Assembly (NCBI GenBank): GCA_035610365.1
Contig: CM069432.1
Coordinates: 171,738,035-171,802,034, forward strand
Direction: 5' to 3'
Source of the DNA: Aquatica leii
Taxonomy: Eukaryota > Arthropoda > Insecta > Coleoptera > Lampyridae
DNA: 64,000 nt
Shown: piece after piece, positions 1-9,106 of the stretch
How positions within the stretch are numbered: the first letter of the stretch is position 1
Layout of the letters: each line of letters starts with the position of its first letter
Translations under genes and position numbers: made by a program
The notes under the pieces: generated by a model
Told to the model about the DNA's origin: nothing
Database searches by the model: none
What the model saw: the letters and a program-made list of their open reading frames with translations, nothing else

Positions 1-3
1 CAG

Positions 4-720
4 GTGTCTATCACACTCTGCCATCCACATCAAAACTATTATTGTGTTAATCAAACTCACTATAAACGGTGCTTTGTTTTGAATCACGTGAAATTCATTA
101 ATATGGAGCTCTTAACTATGACGTTCTACTGTGGATTACACTACTGCTGTCAGTCAACTGGAAAAACGCCGTGTGTAAACAAATGCCAAAATAGTAAAAG
201 CAATATCTTAAATCACGACACGCAAAGGTCGTCAAACAAAGAAATAAGGAAAAATGTCGATGAACTTGGAAAATCAAATAGAATTTTATTTGTTCAAAAT
301 AAAATCACACGGGAAAGAGACGTATTATTTGAATATAGAAACTTTAAAAAAAATTCTAACTTTAAAGCCTCTTATAGAGAAAGCTGCCCAATAAATCTTT
401 CGTTGTTGAAAGCAAGGGCTACTACGGCAGCTATTGAAACAGTTATAGGTAAACCAAGGACTAACGTTATGCTTGAAAACGGTAAAAACATTGTTTATAA
501 AGTCGCTTTTCAAGTAGAAAAGCCTTATTTGCTATGTAGCATTAACAACTTGAACGAAAAATTAAAAGTTGTCGGTACTTGTATAGATTATTTTATCTGT
601 CTTCAAAATTATTTTGGGAATTTTGAATGGCGCTTAAGTCAATGCCCAACTGGAACTGTTTTTATAAAAAGATCTCAAACCTGTGTAAATAATACCTTAG
701 TCTCTTGTAAACTGAATTAA
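4..720 (+). CDS. Chitin-binding (peritrophin-A-like) protein, 3' exon
   Basis: This reading frame is open from the left edge and ends with TAA at 718-720. Bases 1-3 (CAG) could be a splice acceptor, so I read it as the last exon of a larger gene rather than a protein starting at the GTG. It gives 238 residues with two cysteine clusters. The C-terminal one has Cys178, 193, 199, 214, 227 and 235, spaced x14, x5, x14, x12 and x7, which fits the six-cysteine chitin-binding type-2 domain. An N-terminal cluster (about residues 6-57) looks like a second, less regular copy. Residues 65-165 are a polar, basic linker. Such proteins are secreted and bind chitin in the gut lining or cuticle. The signal peptide must lie upstream, outside the window. 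An ordinary host gene; the domain call is good, the gene identity open. Confidence 0.6.
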   Translation: MSITLCHPHQNYYCVNQTHYKRCFVLNHVKFINMELLTMTFYCGLHYCCQSTGKTPCVNKCQNSKSNILNHDTQRSSNKEIRKNVDELGKSNRILFVQNKITRERDVLFEYRNFKKNSNFKASYRESCPINLSLLKARATTAAIETVIGKPRTNVMLENGKNIVYKVAFQVEKPYLLCSINNLNEKLKVVGTCIDYFICLQNYFGNFEWRLSQCPTGTVFIKRSQTCVNNTLVSCKLN

Positions 721-1735
721 TAAGTTAAAAATATGACATTAGTACACAGTAAAAATAAATAAACACGTAAAGGATTACGATAAGTAGAGAAGAAAGTTAA
801 AAAAATCTTTATGATTAGTGTAATAACGGTTGAAGAGAATGATCCCATACTACTTAATACATAACAAAACTAAACTTAATGTTAACTTAACATTACTGAA
901 GACATTATAACGTTTATTCTATTCAGTAATCATTCATATAATTGTTTATGATCAAAGCAACTAACTATAGCATGCTGTGATAAATAAAAAGCTAAAAATT
1001 TTAATAGGTACAATATCAACTTTAAATCAGTTGCACCGCTGACTGGAACTAATCTAAGTTTGCGTTTACTATAAGACAGCAATTGCCTTAAAGCACTCGG
1101 TACCTATGTATTATACGTGTTTTATATATCATGTTTTTTTTAAATTAAATATTCATGTAAAATCAAAAACTCGTATGTCTACATTTATTAATCAACATAC
1201 ATTAATTTCCTTTCTACAATCTAATCCTGTTTAATTTGTTTAAGTGAACTGTTTTTAATGTTGTAACACTTCGTGTGCCTATAGGTATTACTGTAGCTAT
1301 TAGCATAATCTCTAAACGTGTACTTTGTATATTATTTGTTGCTAGTTTTGCAAGTAATTAAGCTGACTTTTGGTAAAAAGTTCTTATACATAACCACGTC
1401 TCCTAGATTCGTAATTTAAACTTTTCTGGTAATTTTGTTAAAAATCTTCAAAAGTTCCAAAAGTAGTTGTTAATTGTATAAGTGTTATGCTTAAGCTTTC
1501 AGAAAATAGTAATATCTCAATTATTTTATTGTTAATTAAAATATTCTATATGTACTTGGTAACACTGGTGAAACTCACGTTGTTTTAATTAGTTTTAAAC
1601 AAAAATAAAATGTCTAGTTTTTATTTACGTTAAGAAAAAATTGCAGTCGAAGTAACCGTCACTCATTTTTAGTATGTATTTATCTATATATAAACTCAAA
1701 ACATTAAATTTCTTTTCTACTGCTTTTTTTAGCTA
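721..1735. other. AT-rich intergenic DNA, nothing recognised
   Basis: This 1-kb stretch downstream of the chitin-binding exon is AT-rich with stops in all frames. AATAAA-like strings occur just after the stop (near 755), consistent with a polyadenylation signal. I see no further gene or repeat structure. Confidence 0.4.
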
Positions 1736-1743
1736 GAGAACAA

Positions 1744-1801
1744 GTTAACTTTGCGGGGTTGGGGGGAGCTGAGCCTCCTGCTCCTATCTGGCTACGCCAC
1801 T
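1744..1801 (-). repeat. Solitary hAT-type transposon end
   Basis: Read on the minus strand, this begins CAGTGGCGTAGCCAGATAGG and runs into a C-rich tract. That is the typical start of a hAT-superfamily terminal inverted repeat in insects. It is also a GC-rich island in AT-rich surroundings. No matching inverted end was found nearby, so this is probably a fragment. Confidence 0.4.
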
Positions 1802-1973
1802 GCTGCCATTATGACGCCAAACTGTGAAAGGTATTGTAAGATTCTAGTAGTTCTTCTAATCTTAATATCACACAAATAAGACATACTTTTATTACACGAA
1901 ACACCTGAAAACAGCATAGCTAATTACTTAATTAGTATAATGTCAAAACCGTATTCTTTTCACCCATGTGCTA

Positions 1974-2075
1974 CCCAGGCAACCAGATTACGTTATTATT
2001 AGATCACTGTAATATAACGTTACATTATCTCTGTTACGTTATATGTGTGACGTAATATTATACGAATGCAATAAA
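1974..2075 (+). repeat. Left end of CCC-type element A (terminal inverted repeat)
   Basis: The sequence starts CCCAGGCAACCAGATTACG, preceded by TA, and continues with repeated ACGTTA/TAACGT words. About 100 bp match, in inverted orientation, the block at 27535-27637. The transposase pseudogene at 2546-4850 lies just inside, on the minus strand. This is the expected layout for the end of an EnSpm/CACTA-like element with CCC termini. Confidence 0.55.
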
Positions 2076-2545
2076 ATTTGTACGGAAAAGCGTTGCATCT
2101 GCAAAGTGTATCTGATTAACAGGGTGTTATTTTAGAAGGTAAAATGAGAGCAATAATGCAAGCAAAAAATGTCAAAATAAAAGTTGCATAAAACATTTAA
2201 AAAAACCAAAATTTTTAGGAAAATAAATCGTAAATTACCGACCTGTTGCATTAAATAACTACGAATAAAAGTAAGTTTTTCTAAGTTTCAATGTGCTGAC
2301 ACGAAAAATAAATACAAAATAATGTTATCGCATAAGGCGGTGCAAAAATAAAACTAAATATGGAAAACAAGTATTCTGTAAAGTTTCGGCGACTACCAGC
2401 AGTATATATATATATATATCAGTTATAAAAAATATCTTAATTATTCATCTTAATAGGTAATATTATTATTTAGCTTAATTGTAACTAAATTCTAATCGCA
2501 TATTATATATAATAAAAAGCAACTAAAATGAAACACAAATCAACA

Positions 2546-4850
2546 TTAATGCAATAAGGGCATCACTAAGTAGTCAGATTCGTTGTAATGTAATTTAATC
2601 ATTTTACACTTAATTTCCAAAACGGAAATATCAAATAAACCGGTTAACAATTCTTTTTGAACTGTGTATATATTTAGAAAATGTGAATCACAAGGGTATA
2701 GATTAGACGCACTTATGTGTATGAATTCTTGAACTTTTAAAAAGTATGCACTATTTTCTTCAATTATTACTTTACCAATTACAGTTTTATTATTTTTCAA
2801 AAGGTAACAGTGATTTTTGTTTTTTGTATTAATAGTTAAATTATAATATATTAACTTGTTTCCGCTACTTTTTTTATAAAATTCAGGACGATCTAAAGAT
2901 TTATCAATATAATGATTTCTTAAGAAAAGCGTTTTATACCTCCTAATGCGTGATTAAACTAAGATTGGTAAACCCTTCATTTTGTAGGAGTGGCTATAAA
3001 AACTACTTTATAAGTTTTCTTAGGGCGATGTTTCGTGGAACGGTTGTATCCACTTCTTCAGGCCAACTGATTAATTATATATTGATGACGTTGTTTGCGG
3101 ACCATTAATTCTACTGTGTATTTGTTTTCCGTAATTTATCATCTATAATTATCAAACAGCATTTATAATAAGTAGAAGATAAATTTGTAGCTCTCACCGA
3201 TATTGTAACTGCCTTTTTACTTATGTTGTTTTCTTTTTAATAAATTCAGTTGGCCTGAAAAAGTGGACACAACCGTTCCACGAAACGTCGCTCTAGGAAA
3301 ACTTATAAAGTAGTTTTTATAGCCACTCCTACAAAATAAAGGGTTTACCAACAATGATTTCTATATTCCAAAATTCTCTTGGATACTTGAACTAGTGGAT
3401 TTGGACCAGACTTACATTTTTTTATTTCCTGCAAATAATTTTCATATGAGAATGAACTAAACATATCTACAGTACCAAGATGCTTAACATCATCAGGGAA
3501 TTTCACCATATAAAATTACTAGTTAGAATTCTCATGCCAGTATGAGAACACATAAAGTGCTTAAAAAAATCTGTAGTCAGATAACCTCGAAGTACCAAGG
3601 AGTCAAGATCAAGTAAAAACAAACAAAACTCTGTCGCCTTCCAATGATCTAATTCTTTCAAAGATCTTGGTAAACGCGCAAATACAGATGGAATTTGCTG
3701 GGGTAACTGATGTAGTCGTTCATTAACTGATGATTGCGTTTGTGGTTTTAATCTTATATTAGCTGGGCCACAACTTAGTAATTTTAAAATCTTTTTCGTA
3801 ATTCCTAAGCAAGTTAAGTGCATATAATCTAGCGGTACTGCGTCTACTAAATCTACATCTAATTCGGTGAGTAACGTTATTCCCTTATGATGGTCTTCAT
3901 CGGTTTTTTTTTCTAAAATCGTGATTTGTTTTTAGTCTACAGTTTAATTCAGGGAATGTCAGGTGATTATCAGTAAATACACCCTCGGTACAACATTTAT
4001 GACATCCGAAATATCCATTGTGATGTTTAATACACAACAAGAATGCTTTTGCCGGAGCATCGCATATGATGGCATTAATTTTTAATTTAATTTGTATGGC
4101 ATTAATTGTTACTCCGTGATTTTGTATAGAAACCATTTCGTTTACAAAACCTTTTATAAAATCATTAGAATTGTTTGGTTTTAGTGAACCATAGCATATT
4201 CCAATTAAAATAGAATTTTTTTTAACATAATTGACTAATGATATTAGTATAAGTCAAAACTGATCGTTCGAACTTTTAAATACTGTTAATCCGTCTACAT
4301 TCACGTTTATTAACAAAGTTGCAGGAAGTTGTGAATCAGTTTTCAAAAAATGTGTTATGCTTTTAATAACTTTAAAATGACAATATTTTCTAGGAAGACA
4401 CTCAACAAGCTGCGATATGTGAATCTCAGATTTTTTTAATAAAGTCCTAATGTCTTTGGGCAATCCAGGCAGCAGATTTTTTAATATAGACAACAAATCA
4501 TTTGCAGGTCTGTGAGAAACATTGCTCTTTACAATCCAAGATGTTAACTTTTTTTTTGTCAACTCGTTATCATTAAATGAGTCATTAAATTTTTGATTAT
4601 TTATTTTAGGCAGTTGTGTTCTAAACTTAGAAACCTCTACTACAGTGCTAAGACATTCTGTTCGAACACTTAAGAAACTTAATGAGCTTTTACATGTCCT
4701 TGAATATGAGTCAAATGGCTCTACCGGGTGATCTTTTACATCATTTTGGTTTGTTACGGAACAATAAGTTTTCAACTGATTCTGTACTATTTGCCGTAAG
4801 TGCCGTTTACTAATAGGGCCTGATCTCTTGTTAAATTTGTAACCCTAATT
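2546..4850 (-). pseudogene. EnSpm/CACTA-like transposase (decayed)
   Basis: Reading from 4850 down, pieces of one protein follow in order. First an N-terminal part with 'SWIVKSNVSHRPANDLLS' and 'LPKDIRTLL', then 'VNVDGLTVFKSSN', 'AIICDAPAKAFLLCIKHHNG', the pair Cys-x2-Cys, 'VPLDYMHLTCLG', and a C-terminus ending 'LVMPLLH' at 2546. These recall a transposase-like family widespread in insects. The Asp plus Cys-pair region resembles that of plant CACTA Tnp2, so I place it in the EnSpm/CMC group. Visible damage: an in-frame TGA at about 4257, where Trp is expected after 'SSNDQF'; a frameshift in an A-run near 3905; a deletion after 'ILTSNFIW' near 3500; and an inserted hairpin element at 2965-3351. 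A splice acceptor may lie near 4845. Cut-and-paste mobility is the family role; this copy is inactive. Confidence 0.6.
2965..3351. mobile_element. 387-bp inverted-repeat element with hammerhead-like arms
   Basis: Two arms of about 105 bp (2965-3074 and 3246-3351) are inverted copies of each other with a few mismatches, separated by about 170 bp. Outer ends read TTGGTAAACCC and GGGTTTACCAA. Each arm holds a hammerhead-ribozyme-like core: CTGAAGA, a 5-bp stem (GTGGA/TCCAC) and GAAAC on the minus strand at 3029-3062, and a slightly changed copy (CTGAAAA) on the plus strand at 3254-3286. Such cores are known in the LTR-like parts of Penelope elements. It interrupts the transposase pseudogene. I could not define a clear target duplication. 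Confidence 0.6.
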
Positions 4851-5179
4851 AAGTTAAAAAACACGTATAAATAAAAAAAATGCAAATAATAATAGTTATC
4901 TTGTTTTTAGCAAAATTTTGTCTGCCCAAAAAAAAGTTTAAATTGATATTTTACTTGTTAAATGCCATGATTGTTTAAAAAAGTGGGCGTAATGCAGAAT
5001 GCAGATACAAATAATAAATGTTGAACTTTTCATGGTATTCAATTATAAAACAAGGAACCCACATATTACAAACACAAATGGTGTAGTCACCTTAGTATAG
5101 TCACAGATTAAAAAGTACAGTAAAGCAACAGTAAAGTAGGTACACGTAAAAGGTAAAGTTAAGATGAATGTGTCACCCA
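4851..5179. other. Non-coding, inside element A left of the Copia insertion
   Basis: AT-rich DNA between the start of the transposase pseudogene and the Copia 5' LTR. It may hold the 5' end of the transposase gene, since a splice acceptor is plausible near 4845. No clear exon is readable. Confidence 0.3.
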
Positions 5180-5395
5180 TGTTGAAAATTGGCTCGAAAT
5201 GTAAACTAAACATTTATTATTGTTACGTTGGCAACACTGCATTTAAAAAGTTCGTTCTTGTTCTAAGGCAGTTGCTAACGTCATAGTTGTTTTGATTGTG
5301 TTGAAAAGAGTTTTTGTGTTTTTGTTCGTTTTTTATGTTTGCAATAAAAGTGTTTTTCCTAAAATGTAAAATGTTTCTTTTTTAATCCGCGGACA
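5180..5395 (+). repeat. Copia 1 5' LTR
   Basis: A 216-bp LTR running TGTTGAAAATTG...CCGCGGACA, nearly the same as the uninterrupted parts of 21166-21909. It contains AATAAAAG near 5343, a likely polyadenylation signal. I see no convincing primer-binding site after it. Confidence 0.85.
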
Positions 5396-5521
5396 TCGCG
5401 TGGTTAAAATTCAATTCAAATGGTGTTTAAAATAAAATAAAAATAAAAACCGTAGTAATTCTACAATAAAAATAAAATCAAATAAAAACGGCGTGCAAGA
5501 TCCCTGTGTAGTGAAATCAAA

Positions 5522-6775
5522 ATGGCAAGTGATTCAAGTGACAACATTGGAATTGAAAAGTTAGTTGACGGCTCAAGTTTTCCAATTTGGAAATTACAGG
5601 TACGAGTTTTATTTAAATCAAATGGGTCGTTTGATATAGTTGATGGAAATGAATTAAAGCCAACCGCTAGAACAGATGTTGCAGAGTTAGAAGATTGGAC
5701 TAAAAAAGATGGTAAAGCTATGAAGGTCATTGTGACAACAATTCATAAAAAATATTTAAATCTTATTTTAAATTGTGACTCCTCTCATGAAATGTATAAA
5801 AAAATTTGCTCTGTATTTGAAGGTGAAAAAGAACAAAAATTGGAAGATTTATATAACGAGTTTTTTTCGTGTGAATATAAAACAGGTCAAGATATGACAA
5901 CATTTGTTGGTGACCTTGAAAACATTGTTTATAAATTAAAAGCTTTGAAACAAACTATAAGTGATGAAATGATAATATCTAGAATTTTAGTAGCAATTCC
6001 TGAGTACCTCAAAAAGCAAGGTTTCCCTTCTGCTTGGGACTCCACAACAAAAGCTGAGAAAACACTAACTAATTTAACAAACATAGTAAAAGAGGAGACG
6101 AGGTACAAAGAAGTAAATAAAATGTCAGATGTTGCTGTAGCTTTTAAAACAACCAAACAAATAAGAAAAGATTCATTTAATAGAAGGTGCTTTATTTGCA
6201 ATGAAAGTTCACATATGGCAAGATTTTGTCCAAAAAAAAATAAAGATAATAATAAAAACAGACAAAATAATAATAATTATAATAGACAGAAACAAAATGA
6301 AGGTATGTACTGTGGTATTTGTAAAAAGAAAAATCATACAGAATCATCTTGTTTTTTTAGAGATAAAAATAAAAATAATACAAATAATAAAAATGAAAAA
6401 GTGTCATTTATGGCTACTCATAAAATTGAAACTGTTGAAAATAAACATTTTGAGTTCGTGGTCGACTCGGGGTGTAATGAACACCTAGTTAATAATATTG
6501 AATTGTTTAATAACTTTGAAAAAGAAATGTCTGGAATAAATACAGCAAAAAAGGATGAAAGTATGAAAGCTTATGGGAAAGGAGAGGTCAATACAGACGA
6601 TTTTAAATTGAATCAAGCTCTTTATGTCCCTGATTTAACAAAGAATTTGCTTTCTGTGAGCGAAATAACTGAGAAAGACATGGAAGTTTTGTTTACAAAG
6701 ACAGATGTAAAAATCAGTAAAGATGGTCAAAACATAATACAAGGTAAAACAGTCAAATGGGTTGTATACTATTAA
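5522..6775 (+). pseudogene. Copia 1 Gag and protease
   Basis: A 417-residue open frame from ATG 5522. Residues 1-200 are a helical Copia Gag (UBN2-like). Two zinc knuckles follow, CFICNESSHMARFC and CGICKKKNHTESSC (both C-x2-C-x4-H-x4-C). After an Asn/Lys-rich linker comes the aspartic protease active site 'FVVDSGCNEH' and a C-terminal 'LYVPDLTKNLLSVS' typical of Copia protease. The frame ends at a TAA where the polyprotein should run on; the GAG-pre-integrase part continues in another frame from 6762, so a one-base indel lies near 6762-6775. Roles: RNA packaging and polyprotein processing. Intact within its own frame, but the element is dead through its insertions. Confidence 0.9.
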
Positions 6776-6887
6776 AACTGGTGAGAAAAAAGTTGCTCTT
6801 TTAAGTCAATCGAATGCAAGTCCAATGGAATGCCACAGGCGTATGGGCCATCCTGGTAAAACCTCATTAAAAAACTTAGTAAAGCTA
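6762..6887 (+). pseudogene. Copia 1 GAG-pre-integrase segment
   Basis: Contains 'MECHRRMGHPGKTSLKNLVK', the GAG-pre-integrase zinc-binding start of Copia integrase. It is cut at the TA target site of the inserted element at 6888. The frame resumes exactly at 8596 with 'VDGMSANEKDF'. Confidence 0.8.
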
Positions 6888-8595
6888 CCCATAAAACCAA
6901 ATAGGTTCCATAATAATACTTTTAGAAGCATAGAGGCAGTATTGATATTACTGAAAGCCTTCCTGTAGCAGTAGAATGGTTTATGTTTAGAGATAGGTTT
7001 TGACACTCCAGTAGAATGCTGTACAGTTAGTGTTTATCGAGTCCTATTAGACGTTGTACAAAAGCAGGCCAAAGGTAGAAGTTTTCACGTTCCATTAGAA
7101 TGCTTTAAAATAGTGCCAATGTAGTACTTTCCTATGTTGTAGAATAGCATGACAAAGTTAACGACTAAAAGGTAATTGATTTGCATGCTTTTACAGGGTT
7201 TTAATAGCATACCATAAGAAACACAAAAAGCATGAAATGATTAGTTTTAAGTCATTTTTTATTAAGAAATTTGTACAGTATCTTTGTCTAAACTATAATA
7301 ATTTTTAATCAATGGTTTGCGAATTTGTAGTTTGCTGCATCATCCTAATTATTTCATTTTTTAATCTCGCTTTGCCATGACGTAGCCATTGGAACATCTT
7401 CTCATTAATAACATCTATAGGAACTGCTTTGAATCGACTTTGGGTTAACTCTATAACAAAATTATGCGGTTAATTATTTTTTATTGTTTATTATCAGGCG
7501 CATGCATTTTCACTAGATTTATATCAAAAATATGTTTCTTTTTATGAATAAAATAAAACTTTTATTGTAATGCTTTTTAAGTTTAAGTCCGCAGGTTGGC
7601 CACTACTGCTCTACAAAAATAACTGGATGTCAAGTAACAAATAAACAATAACAATAAAGCGCTAAAGCTGACCGTACAAAAATAGATATAGGTTTTCAAT
7701 TGTTTCTTTTTGTACTTACTTTTACTTAAATCAGCAAAACATCTAAGAGTTTTTTCTTCTTTAATTCAGCACAAAAAAGAACACATTTACAAATATAGAT
7801 TAAGCCGTCTTCCTTTCGTAAACGTAAAACTGCATATACCCGTAATCGTACAAGTACGTACTTAAAAGCGTTTCTGGTAAATCAAACTCGGTGCATATCT
7901 CGTCACAATTCTCAGAAATCAAAGTAACTTATTTACATTATCAAACGCGAATGCATAAGTTTTTTATTGCATACATATCTTTATCAACAAAATTTAGATG
8001 TGGGCGTTTAATCTCTACAGGAAGTTATTTTTAATTTAGCAACTTGTGCAAACGCTTTTTTCTGATGCTAAAAATTATGTTTTTATCTCAAATAAAGAAG
8101 AACGATTAAACCGATTTTAGAGGTGCTAAAACGCTAAAAGAATGTTATCATGTTGGTCGTAATACTTGAATTTCAATACATTGTCAAGGCTGCTATAAAC
8201 AGTTTATTTTTTATATCAATATAGAAGGCCTATAGGAGTGATTTTAAAGGAATCTTTTAGGGTACTTTATTCTCCTTCTATATGCATTGTTATAGAATCA
8301 ATATGGGAACGCCATTAGGATGCTACATTTCTAATACTTTAGTGATTCCAATCAACTGCCAATTCTAAGGCTGCTATAAGCACTTCTTTTTTAAATTAAA
8401 TATAGTATTCCTATAAAAGTGTTTTTAAAAGAATCTTTTAGAGTACTTTATTCTTCTTATATAGGCATTCTTATAGAATACGTTTTAAATTAGGTGCGTT
8501 ATTAGAAGTCCATACACAAACTACTATTGGAATGCTTTAGAAATGAATATTTGGGAATGCTAATCGAACCTACATGGAACTTATGGTTTTGTGGG
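6888..8595. mobile_element. CCC-type non-autonomous element B
   Basis: Ends CCCATAAAACC and GGTTTTGTGGG, flanked by a TA duplication (6886-6887 and 8596-8597). Removing the insert and one TA restores the Copia integrase frame across the junction, so both borders are exact. Variants of ATTAGAATGCT recur near both ends. Two related blocks of about 140 bp (near 8186-8320 and 8370-8510) repeat in tandem. No gene is recognisable in its 1,708 bp. It looks mobilised in trans, like the other CCC-ended elements here. Confidence 0.8.
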
Positions 8596-9104
8596 TAGTG
8601 GACGGAATGTCAGCTAATGAAAAAGATTTTGACAAACTTCCAGATGTGTGTGAAATTTGTGTGAAGGCCAAACAAACAAGGCTCCCTTTCAGTACAGTAC
8701 GAGATAGAGCTGATAGACTTCTAGGTATACTGCATTCTGACGTAATAGGTCCTTTTGAAGTAGAAACATGGGGCTCAAAAAGATACCTACTAACAATAAT
8801 GGATGATTATTCGCATTTCGTTTCCGTGTTTACATTAAAAAATAAAAGTGAAACGTTCGGTTATATAAAAGATTACATAACACAAATAGAAAATGAAAAG
8901 TCACTTAAAATAGCAATGCTCAGATGTGATGGAGGTGGCGAGTATACCAGCACTGAAATGAAAAACTGGTTTAAAGAAAAGGGAATAAAATTTGATTACA
9001 CGATTCCCCATACCCCTCAACTTAATGGTAAAAGTGAAAGATAAGGGAGAACATTGGGGAATAAAATGAGAGCTTTATTATTGGAATCAAAAATGAATGA
9101 TAAT
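8596..9104 (+). pseudogene. Copia 1 integrase core
   Basis: Continues the integrase with 'CEICVKAKQTRLPF' (the C-x2-C half of the HHCC zinc finger), then 'HSDVIGPFEV' (first catalytic Asp), 'RCDGGGEYTS' (second Asp) and 'TPQLNGKSER' (the region of the catalytic Glu). An in-frame TAA follows 'GKSER' at about 9042, then 'RTLGNKMRALLLESK' before the next insertion at 9107. Its role was integration of the cDNA. Confidence 0.85.
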
Positions 9105-9106
9105 AT

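Noticed and set aside
325..513. Minus-strand open frame with cysteines
   Set aside because: It is the antisense of the chitin-binding exon and has no independent motifs.
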